In this document: positions 8,939 to 19,137 of the stretch, in pieces | Position numbering within the stretch: position 1 is the first letter of the stretch | Layout: the number at the start of each line of letters is the position of its first letter | Notes under the pieces: model-generated | What the model was told of the DNA's origin: nothing | Databases searched by the model: none | Seen by the model: only the letters and a program-made list of their open reading frames with translations | Assembly (NCBI RefSeq): GCF_000196515.1 | Contig: NC_014248.1 | Coordinates: 5,026,001-5,090,000, forward strand | Source: 'Nostoc azollae' 0708 | GTDB taxonomy: Bacteria > Cyanobacteriota > Cyanobacteriia > Cyanobacteriales > Nostocaceae | DNA length: 64,000 nucleotides | Direction of reading: 5' to 3' | Program-made: the position numbers and the translations under genes

Positions 8939-10099
8939 ATGCGAATCTTATTTGTTAGCAGCAGTTCTGGGTCACGAGGTGGAGGTGAACTCTATTTAAT
9001 TTATCTGGGGCAAGAACTAGCAAATCGGGGCTATGCTGTGGGATTGTGGTGTTCTCAACATCCGATCATGAATGAATTAGCAAGTTCATTTGGTAGGTTT
9101 GGAGAAGTATTGCGCTCGCCATACCAAAACACATACAGTCTTAAATTAAGATCCTTTACCCATATATTCCCCCAAATAAATCAAAAGATTATTTCTCAGT
9201 GGCAAGCATTTAAACCTGATATTCTTCATTTCAACAAGCAGAATTTAGAAGATGGTTTAGATTTACTATCCTGGAGTCATTATTTATCAATTCCGTATTT
9301 GGTAACCATTCATATTACCCAAACGCAGGACAGCTTAGGGGCATTCTTGGGAAAGTGGCGGGATTTAATAGCCAAAATCTCATTGAGAAAATATAGAGGT
9401 TCACTAGTAGCAATTTCCGAACATCGAGGTAAAGAATTAACATCTTTCCTTGCTACCTCATCTGCAAGTTCAGAAAAAATAGTCGTTATCCAGAATGGAG
9501 TTCCAATACCAGAGGAAACAGAACATTTAGTCAAACGACAAGCATCTCGTTTACAACTAAAACTTCATCCAGAAGAATTATTAATATTAGCAGTGGGAAG
9601 AATGGAAGCACAAAAACAACCACTGCTATTTTTACAATGGGCTAGTCACCTCAAAAGCAATCTACCATCTGCTCGTTTCTTATGGGTGGGAGATGGTCGC
9701 TTAACTTCTTTATGGGATCAATGGGTGATAGAAAATCATGCCCAAGACTATATCCAACGCCTAAGCTGGCAAAATGACGTAACACCATATTTAGCAGCCG
9801 CAGACGGATTTTTTCATCCTGCGGCCTTTGAAGGTTTACCATTTGCACTATTAGAAGCAATGGCTTGGTCTTTACCCTGTGTAATTACCTCAACTCTGGC
9901 GGATGAGTTAAAGTTTCCTCAAGGTGTTTATTTCGTAGCTTCTGAACAAGACCAATTTAAAGATCTAAAGAATTTTATTAATTCTCAGGAGCGTAATGCA
10001 GTAGCAAATGTTGGCTATCAAATAATCAAAGAGCAATTTTCCCTGGAAAAAATGGTAGATACCTACGTATCCTTATATATAGCAATTCTAAATTATTAA
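8939..10099 (+). CDS. Glycosyltransferase family 4 (GT-B)
   Basis: 386 residues. The N-terminus has the glycine-rich acceptor loop ILFVSSSSGSRGGGELYL (about 3-20). The donor domain shows LILAVGRMEAQKQP (about 218-231), ARFLWVGDG and ADGFFHPAAFEGLPFALLEAMA, which contains the E(x7)E motif (E..LPFALLE). It starts 54 bp after the preceding GT4 gene and is likely co-transcribed with it. Role: sugar addition in exopolysaccharide assembly; specificity unknown. Confidence 0.88.
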   Translation: MRILFVSSSSGSRGGGELYLIYLGQELANRGYAVGLWCSQHPIMNELASSFGRFGEVLRSPYQNTYSLKLRSFTHIFPQINQKIISQWQAFKPDILHFNKQNLEDGLDLLSWSHYLSIPYLVTIHITQTQDSLGAFLGKWRDLIAKISLRKYRGSLVAISEHRGKELTSFLATSSASSEKIVVIQNGVPIPEETEHLVKRQASRLQLKLHPEELLILAVGRMEAQKQPLLFLQWASHLKSNLPSARFLWVGDGRLTSLWDQWVIENHAQDYIQRLSWQNDVTPYLAAADGFFHPAAFEGLPFALLEAMAWSLPCVITSTLADELKFPQGVYFVASEQDQFKDLKNFINSQERNAVANVGYQIIKEQFSLEKMVDTYVSLYIAILNY

Positions 10100-10195
10100 C
10101 TCAACCTAAAAAACAAATCCCCCTATTGTTTTACAAAAGTCAGGGAACTAACGCTTTCAATTCTCACAAATTAAATAGGACTCATATTCCTACTC

Positions 10196-11641
10196 ATGAA
10201 CATCTCCAGTCATCCCTACTATCCAGAACCAGGGTCTACCAATCAAAGAAAAGGTTTTGCTAAGGCAACATGGTTCGGCACATTAGCCTTTCTTGCTGGC
10301 TTAGTTCTTGCATTTACAAGCATAAGCTTGGACTTGAATCCTAGTTTGATGGTACGTCAAGTTGCCATTGAGGTAGGGATAGCCATAGGAGTGAGCATAT
10401 TCTTTGATAGCAGACGGGGATGGAACAATTTGTTTCGAGGCGATTTAGCTTGTATGGTGGCTCTGTATTTCTTAACACTGATTGAATTTTTATATCCACA
10501 GACCAAGTTTGATCAACTCTTGACTCCTGAGCAAACAAAGCACGCTATCGAAGCTCTACTAATAGGATTTGCAGGTTTAGCTATCGGTCGTCATATAAAC
10601 TTTTTTAAGCCAGCACTACCACAGTGGTTAGATTGTAGTAACATCCCTGACAAAGCTTTATTTAGATTCTTCTTAATATCAGCTTTCCTGGCCTACTTTT
10701 ATATGTTCATGTCAGTTGACTTCAACCCAGTGAAACTGATAGAAGCTCTATTAGGACCACGATTTGGTGTACCTTGGGGACGAGGGCGTTTAGGAGACTG
10801 GCGAGTATTTTTATCGGAATTAAAGTTGTTCTCTTTCGTTATACCTTCCCTAACTGGTATTATCTGGAATCGTCGTCAATCATTTCGTGGTTGGCAGATA
10901 TTTCTGGTGATTTTTATCTTTGCCTTTACCTTGTTTGAAGGATTTGCCGGAGGAACACGTAATGTCTTGGGATCTTACATTGCTACATTCCTGGGAGGAT
11001 ATTTACTCACATTAAAACGTCCCAATATATTTAAGGTAGTGATTCCTATTGCTATAATGGGGTATTTAATAGTGTTTGCTACCCGTCATATGCTGGGTTT
11101 TAGAGAGATGGGAATCAGCCGATATTTAGCAACCGCAGCCTATGATACTCAGAAAGTGCAAGGAACATTAGCTGTTGACTACAACCTAAATAGTATAGGT
11201 TTATTGGTGGATGCTTTTCCCACTAAACATGATTTTCTAGGTCTGGAACTTTTAGTAGTATTCCTAACTAAACCCATACCTAGAATATTATGGCCAGATA
11301 AACCAGAAGGTTTGAGTATATCTATTGAAGAAGTTGTAGGTGCTGATGGTTGGACAGTAGCCGCTACTTATGTTGGTGAAAGCTATATGATGGGTGGTAT
11401 TGTAGCAGTAATATTAATATCCCTTTGTATAGGTGTATTAGCTAATTGGTGGTCTCGTACAGCCGCTTTTAATACTACAGGATACAGTATAGTCGTCAAT
11501 GCACTGGGCTTTTTTACATCTGTAATTTCTATGCGTAGTTTGATAGCCCTGACAACATCTATGTTACCAATTCTGGGGCTAATCTTTATTGCTAAAACTT
11601 TTCCCGGTTTATTGGGTGTTAAACGTTTACGTCAAAAGTAG
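10196..11641 (+). CDS. O-antigen/exopolysaccharide polymerase-like membrane protein (Wzy-type)
   Basis: 481 residues with about 10-12 hydrophobic segments across the length, for example WFGTLAFLAGLVLAFTS near 26-42, FRFFLISAFLAYFYMF and IFLVIFIFAFTLFEGFAGG. A long soluble loop follows the middle segments and contains PIPRILWPDKPEG. A P-R-x-WPxKP motif of this kind is characteristic of Wzy-like repeat-unit polymerases. It lies between GT4 genes and upstream of a Wzc homologue, as expected for a Wzy-dependent pathway in which it would join lipid-linked repeat units on the periplasmic side of the inner membrane. The family is inferred from topology, motif and context, not overall similarity. Confidence 0.7.
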   Translation: MNISSHPYYPEPGSTNQRKGFAKATWFGTLAFLAGLVLAFTSISLDLNPSLMVRQVAIEVGIAIGVSIFFDSRRGWNNLFRGDLACMVALYFLTLIEFLYPQTKFDQLLTPEQTKHAIEALLIGFAGLAIGRHINFFKPALPQWLDCSNIPDKALFRFFLISAFLAYFYMFMSVDFNPVKLIEALLGPRFGVPWGRGRLGDWRVFLSELKLFSFVIPSLTGIIWNRRQSFRGWQIFLVIFIFAFTLFEGFAGGTRNVLGSYIATFLGGYLLTLKRPNIFKVVIPIAIMGYLIVFATRHMLGFREMGISRYLATAAYDTQKVQGTLAVDYNLNSIGLLVDAFPTKHDFLGLELLVVFLTKPIPRILWPDKPEGLSISIEEVVGADGWTVAATYVGESYMMGGIVAVILISLCIGVLANWWSRTAAFNTTGYSIVVNALGFFTSVISMRSLIALTTSMLPILGLIFIAKTFPGLLGVKRLRQK

Positions 11642-11677
11642 CTGCGACAATAACTTAACTATGGTGGTATTTTTTAA

Positions 11678-12853
11678 ATGAAAGTTTTACATATAATTCC
11701 TTCTATCAGCCCTAAACTCGGTGGTCCAACTCAGGTAGTCTTGAATTTAGTACGGGCTTTAAGGAAAGAAGGAATTGATGTAGAAATTGCCACAACTAAT
11801 GATGATGACGGACTGTTGCTAAATGTGCCATTGTTGGAGTGTGTAGAATACCAGGGATTACCAGTTTGGTTTTTTCCCCATGCAGCTAGAATAAAAGCAT
11901 TTTTACCTTCTTTGGCATTTACACAGTGGTTGTGGCAAAACATCAAAAATTATGACATTTTAGATAATCACTATTTATTTTCCTATCTTCCTAGCTGTGC
12001 TGCTATTTTTGCCCAGTGGCAACAAGTTCCATACACAGTGAGAATTATGGGACAATTAACGCCTTGGGCATTGGCACAAAGTAAGTTAAAAAAGCATGTT
12101 TACAGTTATTTAATTGAAAAACGTAATTTAAATCAAGCAGCTGCTATTCACTGTACATCTGTAGGTGAAATGGAGGATGTGATCGCTTTTGGAGTGAAGC
12201 CGCCAAAAGTTGTTTTACCCCTGGGAGTTAATCCTCCAACATTAATTGGTGATGCTAAATCTCAATTACAATATCGGTATAATGTTTCTGAGGAAGTTCC
12301 TATTATTCTTTTTCTCTCCCGTCTGCACTATAAAAAACGTCCTGAACTGTTAATTCAAACATTAGGTGAGTTAAAAAAACAAGAACAGAACTTCTATTTA
12401 CTGATTGCTGGTTCTGGACAAGACACGTATGTTCAATCTTTGCAGAAAATGGTCGCATCTCTCAATATAACAAACCAAACTTCATTTGTCGGGTTTGTTA
12501 GTGGGTATGAGAAAGACTTGTTGTTACAAGGTTCTGACTTGTTTGTACTGCCAACTTATTCGGAAAATTTTGGTATTGCTTTAGCAGAAGCTATGGTGTC
12601 CGGTTTACCAATTATCACAACTCCAGGTGTACAAATCGCTCCAGAAATTGATGAAGCTGAAGCTGGAATAATTGTAGAAGGAGAAATAGGATCTTTAAAA
12701 AGTGCGATCGCTGATCTTTTAAAGAATCCCCAATTACGGGAAAAAATGGGTAAAAATGGTCGCCTCGTTGCTCTGCAACGCTATTCATGGCAGACAGTTG
12801 CTCAACAGTTAGTCTCTACTTACCAAGCTATTCTTAATCAAGAACAAGGGTGA
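11678..12853 (+). CDS. Glycosyltransferase family 4 (GT-B)
   Basis: 391 residues. The N-terminus KVLHIIPSISPKLGGPTQVV (2-21) has the classic GGPxxxV acceptor loop of GT4. The donor half has IILFLSRLHYKKRPELLI (about 209-226), YLLIAGSG, and DLFVLPTYSENFGIALAEAM (about 287-306) with the full E(x7)E motif. It begins 36 bp after the polymerase gene and is likely in the same transcript. This is the best-conserved glycosyltransferase of the cluster. Confidence 0.9.
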   Translation: MKVLHIIPSISPKLGGPTQVVLNLVRALRKEGIDVEIATTNDDDGLLLNVPLLECVEYQGLPVWFFPHAARIKAFLPSLAFTQWLWQNIKNYDILDNHYLFSYLPSCAAIFAQWQQVPYTVRIMGQLTPWALAQSKLKKHVYSYLIEKRNLNQAAAIHCTSVGEMEDVIAFGVKPPKVVLPLGVNPPTLIGDAKSQLQYRYNVSEEVPIILFLSRLHYKKRPELLIQTLGELKKQEQNFYLLIAGSGQDTYVQSLQKMVASLNITNQTSFVGFVSGYEKDLLLQGSDLFVLPTYSENFGIALAEAMVSGLPIITTPGVQIAPEIDEAEAGIIVEGEIGSLKSAIADLLKNPQLREKMGKNGRLVALQRYSWQTVAQQLVSTYQAILNQEQG

Positions 12854-12966
12854 CAGGTTAAGGTTAGACTGGGGCTTGCTCCCCCTGCTTACCAAAACAA
12901 ATCTCTTTGAATGCTACTAACTATCAGGTGGTTGTTAAGACTAACAAAAACACATTGATTCTCATT

Positions 12967-13563
12967 ATGAAGCGGTCATATTACCTGCTAAAAAAATATT
13001 GGATTCTAAGTTTAGCCAGTTTTAGTCTAGTTTTTCTGAGCATTATCCCTATCAGAATTGCGATTGCCTCATACCAAGCACCCCATCCCCAAGCTATCCT
13101 TACCCTTGGCGGTGGTCAAGAACGAGAAAAGTTTACAGCTGAATTTGCCCAAAATCATCCTAATTTACACATCTGGATTTCCAGTGGTATACTCCCAGCC
13201 CAAGCCTTTGCTATTTTTGAGGAAGTAAGTATTCCCACAGAGCGTATTCACCTTGACTACCGTGCTGTTGATACAGTTACTAATTGTACTACCCTTGTCC
13301 ACGATTTCCACAAATACCATATTAAACACATTTATCTAATTACCTCAGATTTTCACCTTCCCAGAGCTAAAACCATAGCTACGCTAGTGTTAGGTAGTCA
13401 AGGGATCACCTTTACCCCCATTTCTATTCCCTCCGAACGACCCAGAGAATCTATATTTCCCATTGTCCGTGATAGTGGACGCTCTTTATTGTGGATTGTA
13501 TCAGGTCGTACCGGAGCAAGTTTAAACCCTCGTTTTCTGTCTCCATTGTATGTGTCTAGATAA
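12967..13563 (+). CDS. YdcF/ElyC-family (DUF218) membrane-anchored protein
   Basis: 198 residues from ATG 12967. A TTG start at 12907 would add 20 residues without a family motif, so the ATG in front of the membrane anchor is preferred. One transmembrane helix (about 12-32) leads into the DUF218 fold: AILTLGGGQER (about 44-54), LDYRAVDTVTNC and HIYLITSDFHLPRA, where the conserved TSDxHxxRA motif is. Members are implicated in envelope carbohydrate or lipid-carrier metabolism. Placement at the end of the polysaccharide genes fits. Substrate unknown. Confidence 0.8.
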   Translation: MKRSYYLLKKYWILSLASFSLVFLSIIPIRIAIASYQAPHPQAILTLGGGQEREKFTAEFAQNHPNLHIWISSGILPAQAFAIFEEVSIPTERIHLDYRAVDTVTNCTTLVHDFHKYHIKHIYLITSDFHLPRAKTIATLVLGSQGITFTPISIPSERPRESIFPIVRDSGRSLLWIVSGRTGASLNPRFLSPLYVSR

Positions 13564-14708
13564 ATACACCATTGGCAATTATACTCCTGGTGCACCCTAC
13601 CTTTAGAAACTTTTGTGGTACTTTGTTACTTCACCTTTAGTTGAAATTCATTGGCTGCCAATTTTATCTGTAAAAGTTGGTATAATTAAGCTTTTTGGAG
13701 CCATCCTTGGTAAGGGTATGCGTATGTGTGAGTGAAGTTTCCCTAGCATTTAACTGTTGCAAATCATGTCTCCACCAGTGAAAATACTTAGCTAGATAAC
13801 CTTGCACCCGCACCCACAGTTATCGAAAATCATGTTTGTCTATCCCAAGGTGTTTATTTTTTTACTGGCAATCATGACTCGAATCAAGCAAACAGATTTT
13901 AAACTCATTCCCGTCCCTGTCCATATTCAAGAAAGTAGTTGCATAGCTGCTAAATCGGAAGCATTCCATTTTAGTAAAAAATCATAACATAAATTGTCAT
14001 TGTGTTAGCGAAGCGTGCCGTAAGCCATACGGAACGGAGTGAAGTAAGTGTATCCCTTCGCGAACATTGCGCTGTGCTTCCTTCATACCCTGCGGGAAGC
14101 AAGCTACAGCATGACAATAAACTTACACATTAGTTAGTATAGGAGACACAGTAGGAAGGTGAGCTATTTTAACTCTCGGTAGTGTAACTGGAGAATCTTT
14201 AGAGCCGATGATCAATGTCAACCCATGAAGAAACGGTGAATAGAGCAAGTAGAATATTTTTCTCCTCTTCCCGCACAATATGAATAGTATTTACAAATAA
14301 GCAGTTATACTTTGACTTGAAATATATTTAACCATAAACTACATAACTGAACAGGTAAGGTGTAGAATACAAACATCCTATTTGTGGCATCGAACGATAC
14401 AAAACAATATTCGCTATTTATCGCTATTGCATTCCAGAATTTGATAAGTTATTAAGACTCACTGCACAGAGTTAGACTATGAAATTAACACTTGGTGTTC
14501 ACCCAAATGTCGCAATGAGGCAAAAAAACAATAAAATAAATTATCTAATTTTAGATAGAGAACTAAGTATTGTTAAGGCTAGGGAAGTATAAATATACCA
14601 ATCTTTTAGAACTAACGGTCAAGGATATTTGGTGATTATTTTGATAAATAACCAACTTCTAAAAACAGAAAATATTTATTTAACTAATTACTTTTCTAAT
14701 AGAAATCT
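13564..14708. other. 1.1-kb intergenic region before the Wzc gene
   Basis: No gene could be supported here. A 61-codon frame at 13802-13987 has no recognisable content. The region contains a repeat with inverted ends (13994-14117) and an AT-rich leader of several hundred bases before the autokinase gene, where its promoter must lie. No clear -35/-10 pair was picked out. Confidence 0.5.
13994..14117. repeat. MITE-like repeat with TTGTCAT/ATGACAA ends
   Basis: A 124-bp segment starting TTGTCAT (13994-14000) and ending ATGACAA (14111-14117), which are inverse complements. It contains a GCGAAGCGTGCCGTAAG-type core with further small palindromes. A related 114-bp copy at 56885-56998 has TGTCAT/ATGACA ends and the core GCGCAGCGTGCCGTAAGG. 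The two look like copies of a small non-coding dispersed element; mobility is inferred only from the end structure. Confidence 0.5.
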
Positions 14709-16928
14709 ATGAACAAGCAGAATGCTAGTAGAATCTCAACTTTTAATGAAAATGGTAGGCCAATAATTACGCCTGAAATATTGCCATATCAGAACTTTTC
14801 CTACTTGGAATCTGAAGAAGATGAAGGCAGTCTAAAAAACATCTTAGCTGTTGTTCAAAGACGGGTCTTAATAATTGCTGGCGTTGTATCTGTAGTCATG
14901 GCTACTGTTATTTATTCAACGGTCAACGAAGAAACCATTTATCAAGGCAATTTTCAGATTTTAGTTGAACCTGTTAATAGCGATAGTACATTAGGCCAAA
15001 TACCACTGCCTGATTCTACTATCCCTAAATCTAATCTAGATTACGAAAGTCAAATTCAGGTTCTCAGAAGCCAGGAATTGATGAAAGATATTTTGCCAAA
15101 TTTACAATCTTCCTATCCTGATATTACCTATAAATCACTGCTCAAAAATTTAACTATCCGACGTTTGGGTTCAACCAAAGTTATAGAAATAAGCTATAAA
15201 AACCGAGATCGCAAGAAAATTGAAATTGTATTAAATACACTTTCTAACTTCTATCTAGAATACAGTTTAGAAAAACGTAAAACCAAGTTAAATCAGGGAG
15301 TTCAATTCGTAGAAAAACAATTACCTGCTATCAGAAATCGGGTAGCTCAATTGCAACAACAATTGCAAATATTCCGACAAAGATACGACTTTCTGGATCC
15401 AGAAAACCAGTCTGGTCTAGTTGCAACACAACTCCAACAATTGGAAGAGCAGCGACTAGGAATTGATCAACAGTTAGCTACAGCACGAGCCAGTTATGTA
15501 GGCTTATCAACACCACAAGGACAACAGGCAACCTTAAATCAAGCGCCCATATATAGTCAATTAGTATCTCAATTGAGGCAGTTGGAAACTCAGCTATCTG
15601 TAGAATTAGCACGTTTTCAACCGGATAGTCCATCCATATCAGTATTAGAAGAAAAAAGAGAAAATATTTTGCCTCTCATAGAAGACGAGCAAAAGCGGTA
15701 TATAGGGTTAAAATTCGCTGAAGCAATTACTCTGATTCAGAAACTAGAGGTACAAAGTCAAGAACTAGCTAAAGTAGAAAACCAAACAAAAATCAAACTT
15801 GAGCAATTACCAATTTTAGCCAGACAATACAGTGAAATTCAGCGGAATTTGCAACTAGCAAATGAAAGTCTCAATCGGTTTTTAGCTACTCGTGAAAGCC
15901 TGGTAATTCAAGTAGCTCAAACAGAATTGCCGTGGGAATTAATACAACCACCAAATCAAGGGGAATTACCTATATTACCAAATATACCCCGGAATTTACT
16001 AATGGGATTATTTAGCAGTTTAGCTTTGGGAATTGCTATTGGCTTCCTATTGGAAAAACTAGATAATACGTATCATGATATTGGCAGTCTGAAGGAAAAA
16101 ATAAAATTGCCCTTCCTGGGAACTCTTCCCATCGACAGAAGCGTTGCAGGTTATCAATCTTCTTACCTCAATTTCACTTCTGGTTCACAATCTGAATCCC
16201 GTAAGGGCTCTGAAGTAAATGGTTGGTTATCTAATCTTTTCCGTCGTCAGAGTAAAGTCTATAACTATTATGGACAAGGGCTATTTTGGGAATCATTACA
16301 GGTTCTTTATGCCAATATTCAACTGCTAAATTCTGATCAACCAATTCGTTCTTTAACTATTTCTTCCACTATGCCAGGAGATGGGAAAACCACAGTTTCT
16401 TTCCATCTTGCACAAATAGCAGCAGCCTTGGGGAAACGAGTCTTACTTGTGGATGGTGACTTACGACGCGCCCAGGTTCATAAATTATCAAATTTGCAGA
16501 ATTTGTCAGGTTTAAGTAATGTTCTTACTTCCAATATGCCAGTTGAACAGGTGATTCAACAATTACCTGAGATGAGTTCATTATCTGTAATTACGGCTGG
16601 TTCAGTCCCACCAGATCCAGCCAGATTGCTGGCATCAGATAAGATGAAACAACTGATGGAATACTTCAATGAGAATTTTGATTTGGTAATTTATGATGCT
16701 CCTCCCATGCTGGGGTTAGTTGATGCCAGACTACTAGCACCTCAGACTGATGGTATGCTGCTGGTGGTGAGGATAGACAAAACAGATAAGTCGGCTATGA
16801 TGCAACTTCAGGATAGCTTGATAAACTCTCCCATCAATGTCTTAGGTGTGGTTGCTAACGGGGATAAGCAAAAACTTACTAGTTACAATTACTACTATAG
16901 TGCTGGTAGGGAAGCTAGACAACCTTAA
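14709..16928 (+). CDS. Wzc-like polysaccharide co-polymerase / tyrosine autokinase
   Basis: 739 residues. A Wzz chain-length domain lies between two membrane helices (about 52-72 and 437-456), with a long periplasmic coiled coil (GumC-type) between them. The cytoplasmic BY-kinase domain has Walker A MPGDGKTT (about 554-561), Walker A' VLLVDGDLRR (577-586) and Walker B LVIYDAPP (about 657-664). A C-terminal tyrosine cluster YNYYYS (about 725-730) is the expected autophosphorylation site. By family it controls chain length and export of Wzy-made polysaccharide at the inner membrane. It is followed by a strong terminator, so it closes the locus. Its 1.1-kb upstream gap suggests its own promoter. 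Confidence 0.92.
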   Translation: MNKQNASRISTFNENGRPIITPEILPYQNFSYLESEEDEGSLKNILAVVQRRVLIIAGVVSVVMATVIYSTVNEETIYQGNFQILVEPVNSDSTLGQIPLPDSTIPKSNLDYESQIQVLRSQELMKDILPNLQSSYPDITYKSLLKNLTIRRLGSTKVIEISYKNRDRKKIEIVLNTLSNFYLEYSLEKRKTKLNQGVQFVEKQLPAIRNRVAQLQQQLQIFRQRYDFLDPENQSGLVATQLQQLEEQRLGIDQQLATARASYVGLSTPQGQQATLNQAPIYSQLVSQLRQLETQLSVELARFQPDSPSISVLEEKRENILPLIEDEQKRYIGLKFAEAITLIQKLEVQSQELAKVENQTKIKLEQLPILARQYSEIQRNLQLANESLNRFLATRESLVIQVAQTELPWELIQPPNQGELPILPNIPRNLLMGLFSSLALGIAIGFLLEKLDNTYHDIGSLKEKIKLPFLGTLPIDRSVAGYQSSYLNFTSGSQSESRKGSEVNGWLSNLFRRQSKVYNYYGQGLFWESLQVLYANIQLLNSDQPIRSLTISSTMPGDGKTTVSFHLAQIAAALGKRVLLVDGDLRRAQVHKLSNLQNLSGLSNVLTSNMPVEQVIQQLPEMSSLSVITAGSVPPDPARLLASDKMKQLMEYFNENFDLVIYDAPPMLGLVDARLLAPQTDGMLLVVRIDKTDKSAMMQLQDSLINSPINVLGVVANGDKQKLTSYNYYYSAGREARQP

Positions 16929-16951
16929 TTATGCCTGGTTTACTCAGCTGA

Positions 16952-16995
16952 AGGATGGCTGTGGCGGGCTAGATTTAGCCCGCCACAGCCATCCT
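16952..16995 (+). terminator. Strong intrinsic terminator of the polysaccharide locus
   Basis: A perfect 20-bp stem (16952-16971 with 16976-16995), GC-rich in the middle, with a 4-base loop, followed directly by ATTTTTG. It lies 24 bp after the stop of the Wzc-like gene. Confidence 0.9.
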
Positions 16996-17715
16996 ATTTT
17001 TGTAGGGTGCTGTCGGTGATAGGATTCCTTAAACACGCTCTATAGAAATCCTATTTGATTTTTTGATTTTTGCGAAAGTGGACTGCTATTTACACTTCAT
17101 GTGAGTTAATGAATAATGAGGGTAACAAGTTTGACAAAAATATACTTGCCCAAAGTTTTGAACCCTGGACAAGTATTCATAAAAAAAATTATTACTTATT
17201 CAAACTTACGACCCATAGGCGTAGCCCGTTATAGATATTGTCCACTAGAAAAGTAGTATAAATTCCAACTGTCTCTAATGAGAATAATTCTGTGTTTAAG
17301 GGAAAAAATCTTGAGGGGCCAGAAAGAACCTAAAAAGGTTTCTGTATAAGGGTTATATCCTTTAGACCCTACTGATAAAATGTCCACTTATTGCGAATAA
17401 AACTGATGACTTGTTCCATTAACAAGACCATTCTCTTCGTATCTTCAGGGTTTATACTGGCGTAGCCCCCTGATAACTGCACAGTTAATTGTCAATAAGC
17501 ACCGTTTTTTCATCAATTTTTTCAAGGGGTCTATCACCTAAAACCTTTTTCCTATGATAGTTTCACCTTGCTTGTCGCCCCTTCAAGCAAAAAAAATGTT
17601 TATGAATCGGGAAATACTCATCAAAATCGGAGATTAACCTAAGATTTGACGTTTAATTATTTTTTGTCAAATCCACCCATGAAAAATTAACACCCAAGTC
17701 ACTATCAACTTTTTA
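16996..17715. other. 720-bp intergenic region, no gene recognised
   Basis: No coding frame with family features was seen. There are scattered poly-A/T runs and a small hairpin (TTGCTTG...CAAGCAA near 17570-17592). Confidence 0.5.
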
Positions 17716-17952
17716 TTAGTCGTTGTCCCATTCTTCCCGACCTATTAAATCGCCAATGCGATCACGCAATAAAAAGTCACATTTCTCCAATTCACATTCA
17801 ACACAAACCCACTCTCTCGCTGGAATGTATTGACAGAGTGTATATATTGGTTGTTGACGGCTCACAATTCCCTTTTGCACCAGTCGGCGTGCTTCGTCCT
17901 GGATTACGTCTAGAGAGTAGTAATTTATAGAGGACACCGTATTCACACTCAT
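17716..17952 (-). CDS. Small conserved cyanobacterial protein (DUF4327-like)
   Basis: 78 residues. The sequence has the features I associate with DUF4327 proteins: SLDVIQDEARRLVQKG near 13-28, IYTLCQYIPAREW (about 36-48), a CVECELEKCDFLLRD segment with paired cysteines (50-58) and an acidic C-terminus. Function is unknown in the family. It stands alone, with long non-coding stretches on both sides. The family name is from memory; that this is a real conserved gene is more certain than the number. Confidence 0.75.
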   Translation of the reverse strand: MSVNTVSSINYYSLDVIQDEARRLVQKGIVSRQQPIYTLCQYIPAREWVCVECELEKCDFLLRDRIGDLIGREEWDND

Positions 17953-19082
17953 TGTTTTTACTCACAAATTTAGATTTAGATAGTATTCCCAACATTAATC
18001 AGGAACAAAAATGACGATAATTTAGACCTGTGGTTAGGTTTTGTAGTTTGCTATACGGAACTATTATCATTTTGACGCTATATATCTGTAAATTATCTAA
18101 AGAAATATTAAGTTTGTCAAGGATTGATAACGTTTTTTATAACTCTCCTTCATATTATTAACGCCAAAGCAGCTAAGCTAACTAGGCTGAATCGTAATAC
18201 ATCCCAATACCTGTCGGTTAAGGGGAAAAGGGCTAAAATTTTTCTTTACCCTTGAAACTTTTCCCTGCTCTTGCAAAATATACTTTTCTAATCTTGTCTA
18301 CTAATTAACAGATTTAACACATTGATATCTATATATCTATGGTCACAATTTGATTTAGTGTTTTCAATTAAGTGGTATGAGAAATCGCTTATATATAGCT
18401 TAAATAATCATTATAAAGACTTTGCTCACAATACTACGATTTTTCCATAAACAATCAACCTAACCAGCTATCTTGTACTGGAATCTAGAGCTGGTAAGAA
18501 ATTACAGGGTAAAAACTTTGCTTATATATAAGTTGATGTCCTAAGGGAGCAAGGCGATTTTGTGAGGTGGGGTAAAAAGTGTGCTTTTAGCTACGCCAAC
18601 CACAGAGATAGCCCAAATATTCCTTTGGAATGAAAGTAAAATAAATCACAGGAAAGAAATCAAATTGCAAGACAAAGTATCTTCTCAAAATATCCTAAGA
18701 AGACTTGCATTCAATAATTTGTGGCTGGTGGGAATAAGCTGCTTAGGTCAGTAATCAAATAAGCATGTGCATGTATTGATTACCATAGAAAATTCTGTTA
18801 AATGGGAGTTGTAGGTCTAAAATATTAGACAGTTTGAAGATGGATAAAAGAGGTAAAAATGGAATTACAGAAATTATGCCAACTTCCAGCTATCCATTGA
18901 CAACGAAGACGTAACATAATTACTGATTACTAATATTAAGTAACACCAATAAATTCCTTGGACACCTGTTTGTTAATAATCTTTTAACTTGTACTCTGTT
19001 CTATAAGTTATGCTTATTCCATAAGATATATGGAATCAAACTAAGAAATAATTTCTTAAACCTTTAATTCACTGCAAAAGAC
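17953..19082. other. 1.1-kb intergenic region, no gene recognised
   Basis: Very AT-rich. No frame with recognisable protein features and no tRNA-like fold was found. It probably contains the promoter of the DUF4327 gene at its left end. The rest looks like decayed sequence, consistent with the many pseudogenes elsewhere in the window. Confidence 0.45.
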
Positions 19083-19107
19083 AAAAACCTGGATAAGACC
19101 CAGGCTT
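19083..19107 (-). terminator. Intrinsic terminator of rbfA
   Basis: Read on the minus strand, a short stem (CCTGG at 19088-19092 pairing with CCAGG at 19100-19104, extended by flanking bases) is followed by a T-run (the AAAAA at 19083-19087 on the plus strand). It sits about 30 bp after the rbfA stop. Confidence 0.7.
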
Positions 19108-19137
19108 TGGATGAAATAAAGGCTAAATTTAAGTTAA

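Noticed and set aside
13802-13987. 61-codon frame in the gap before the Wzc gene
   Set aside because: No ribosome site, odd composition and no family features.
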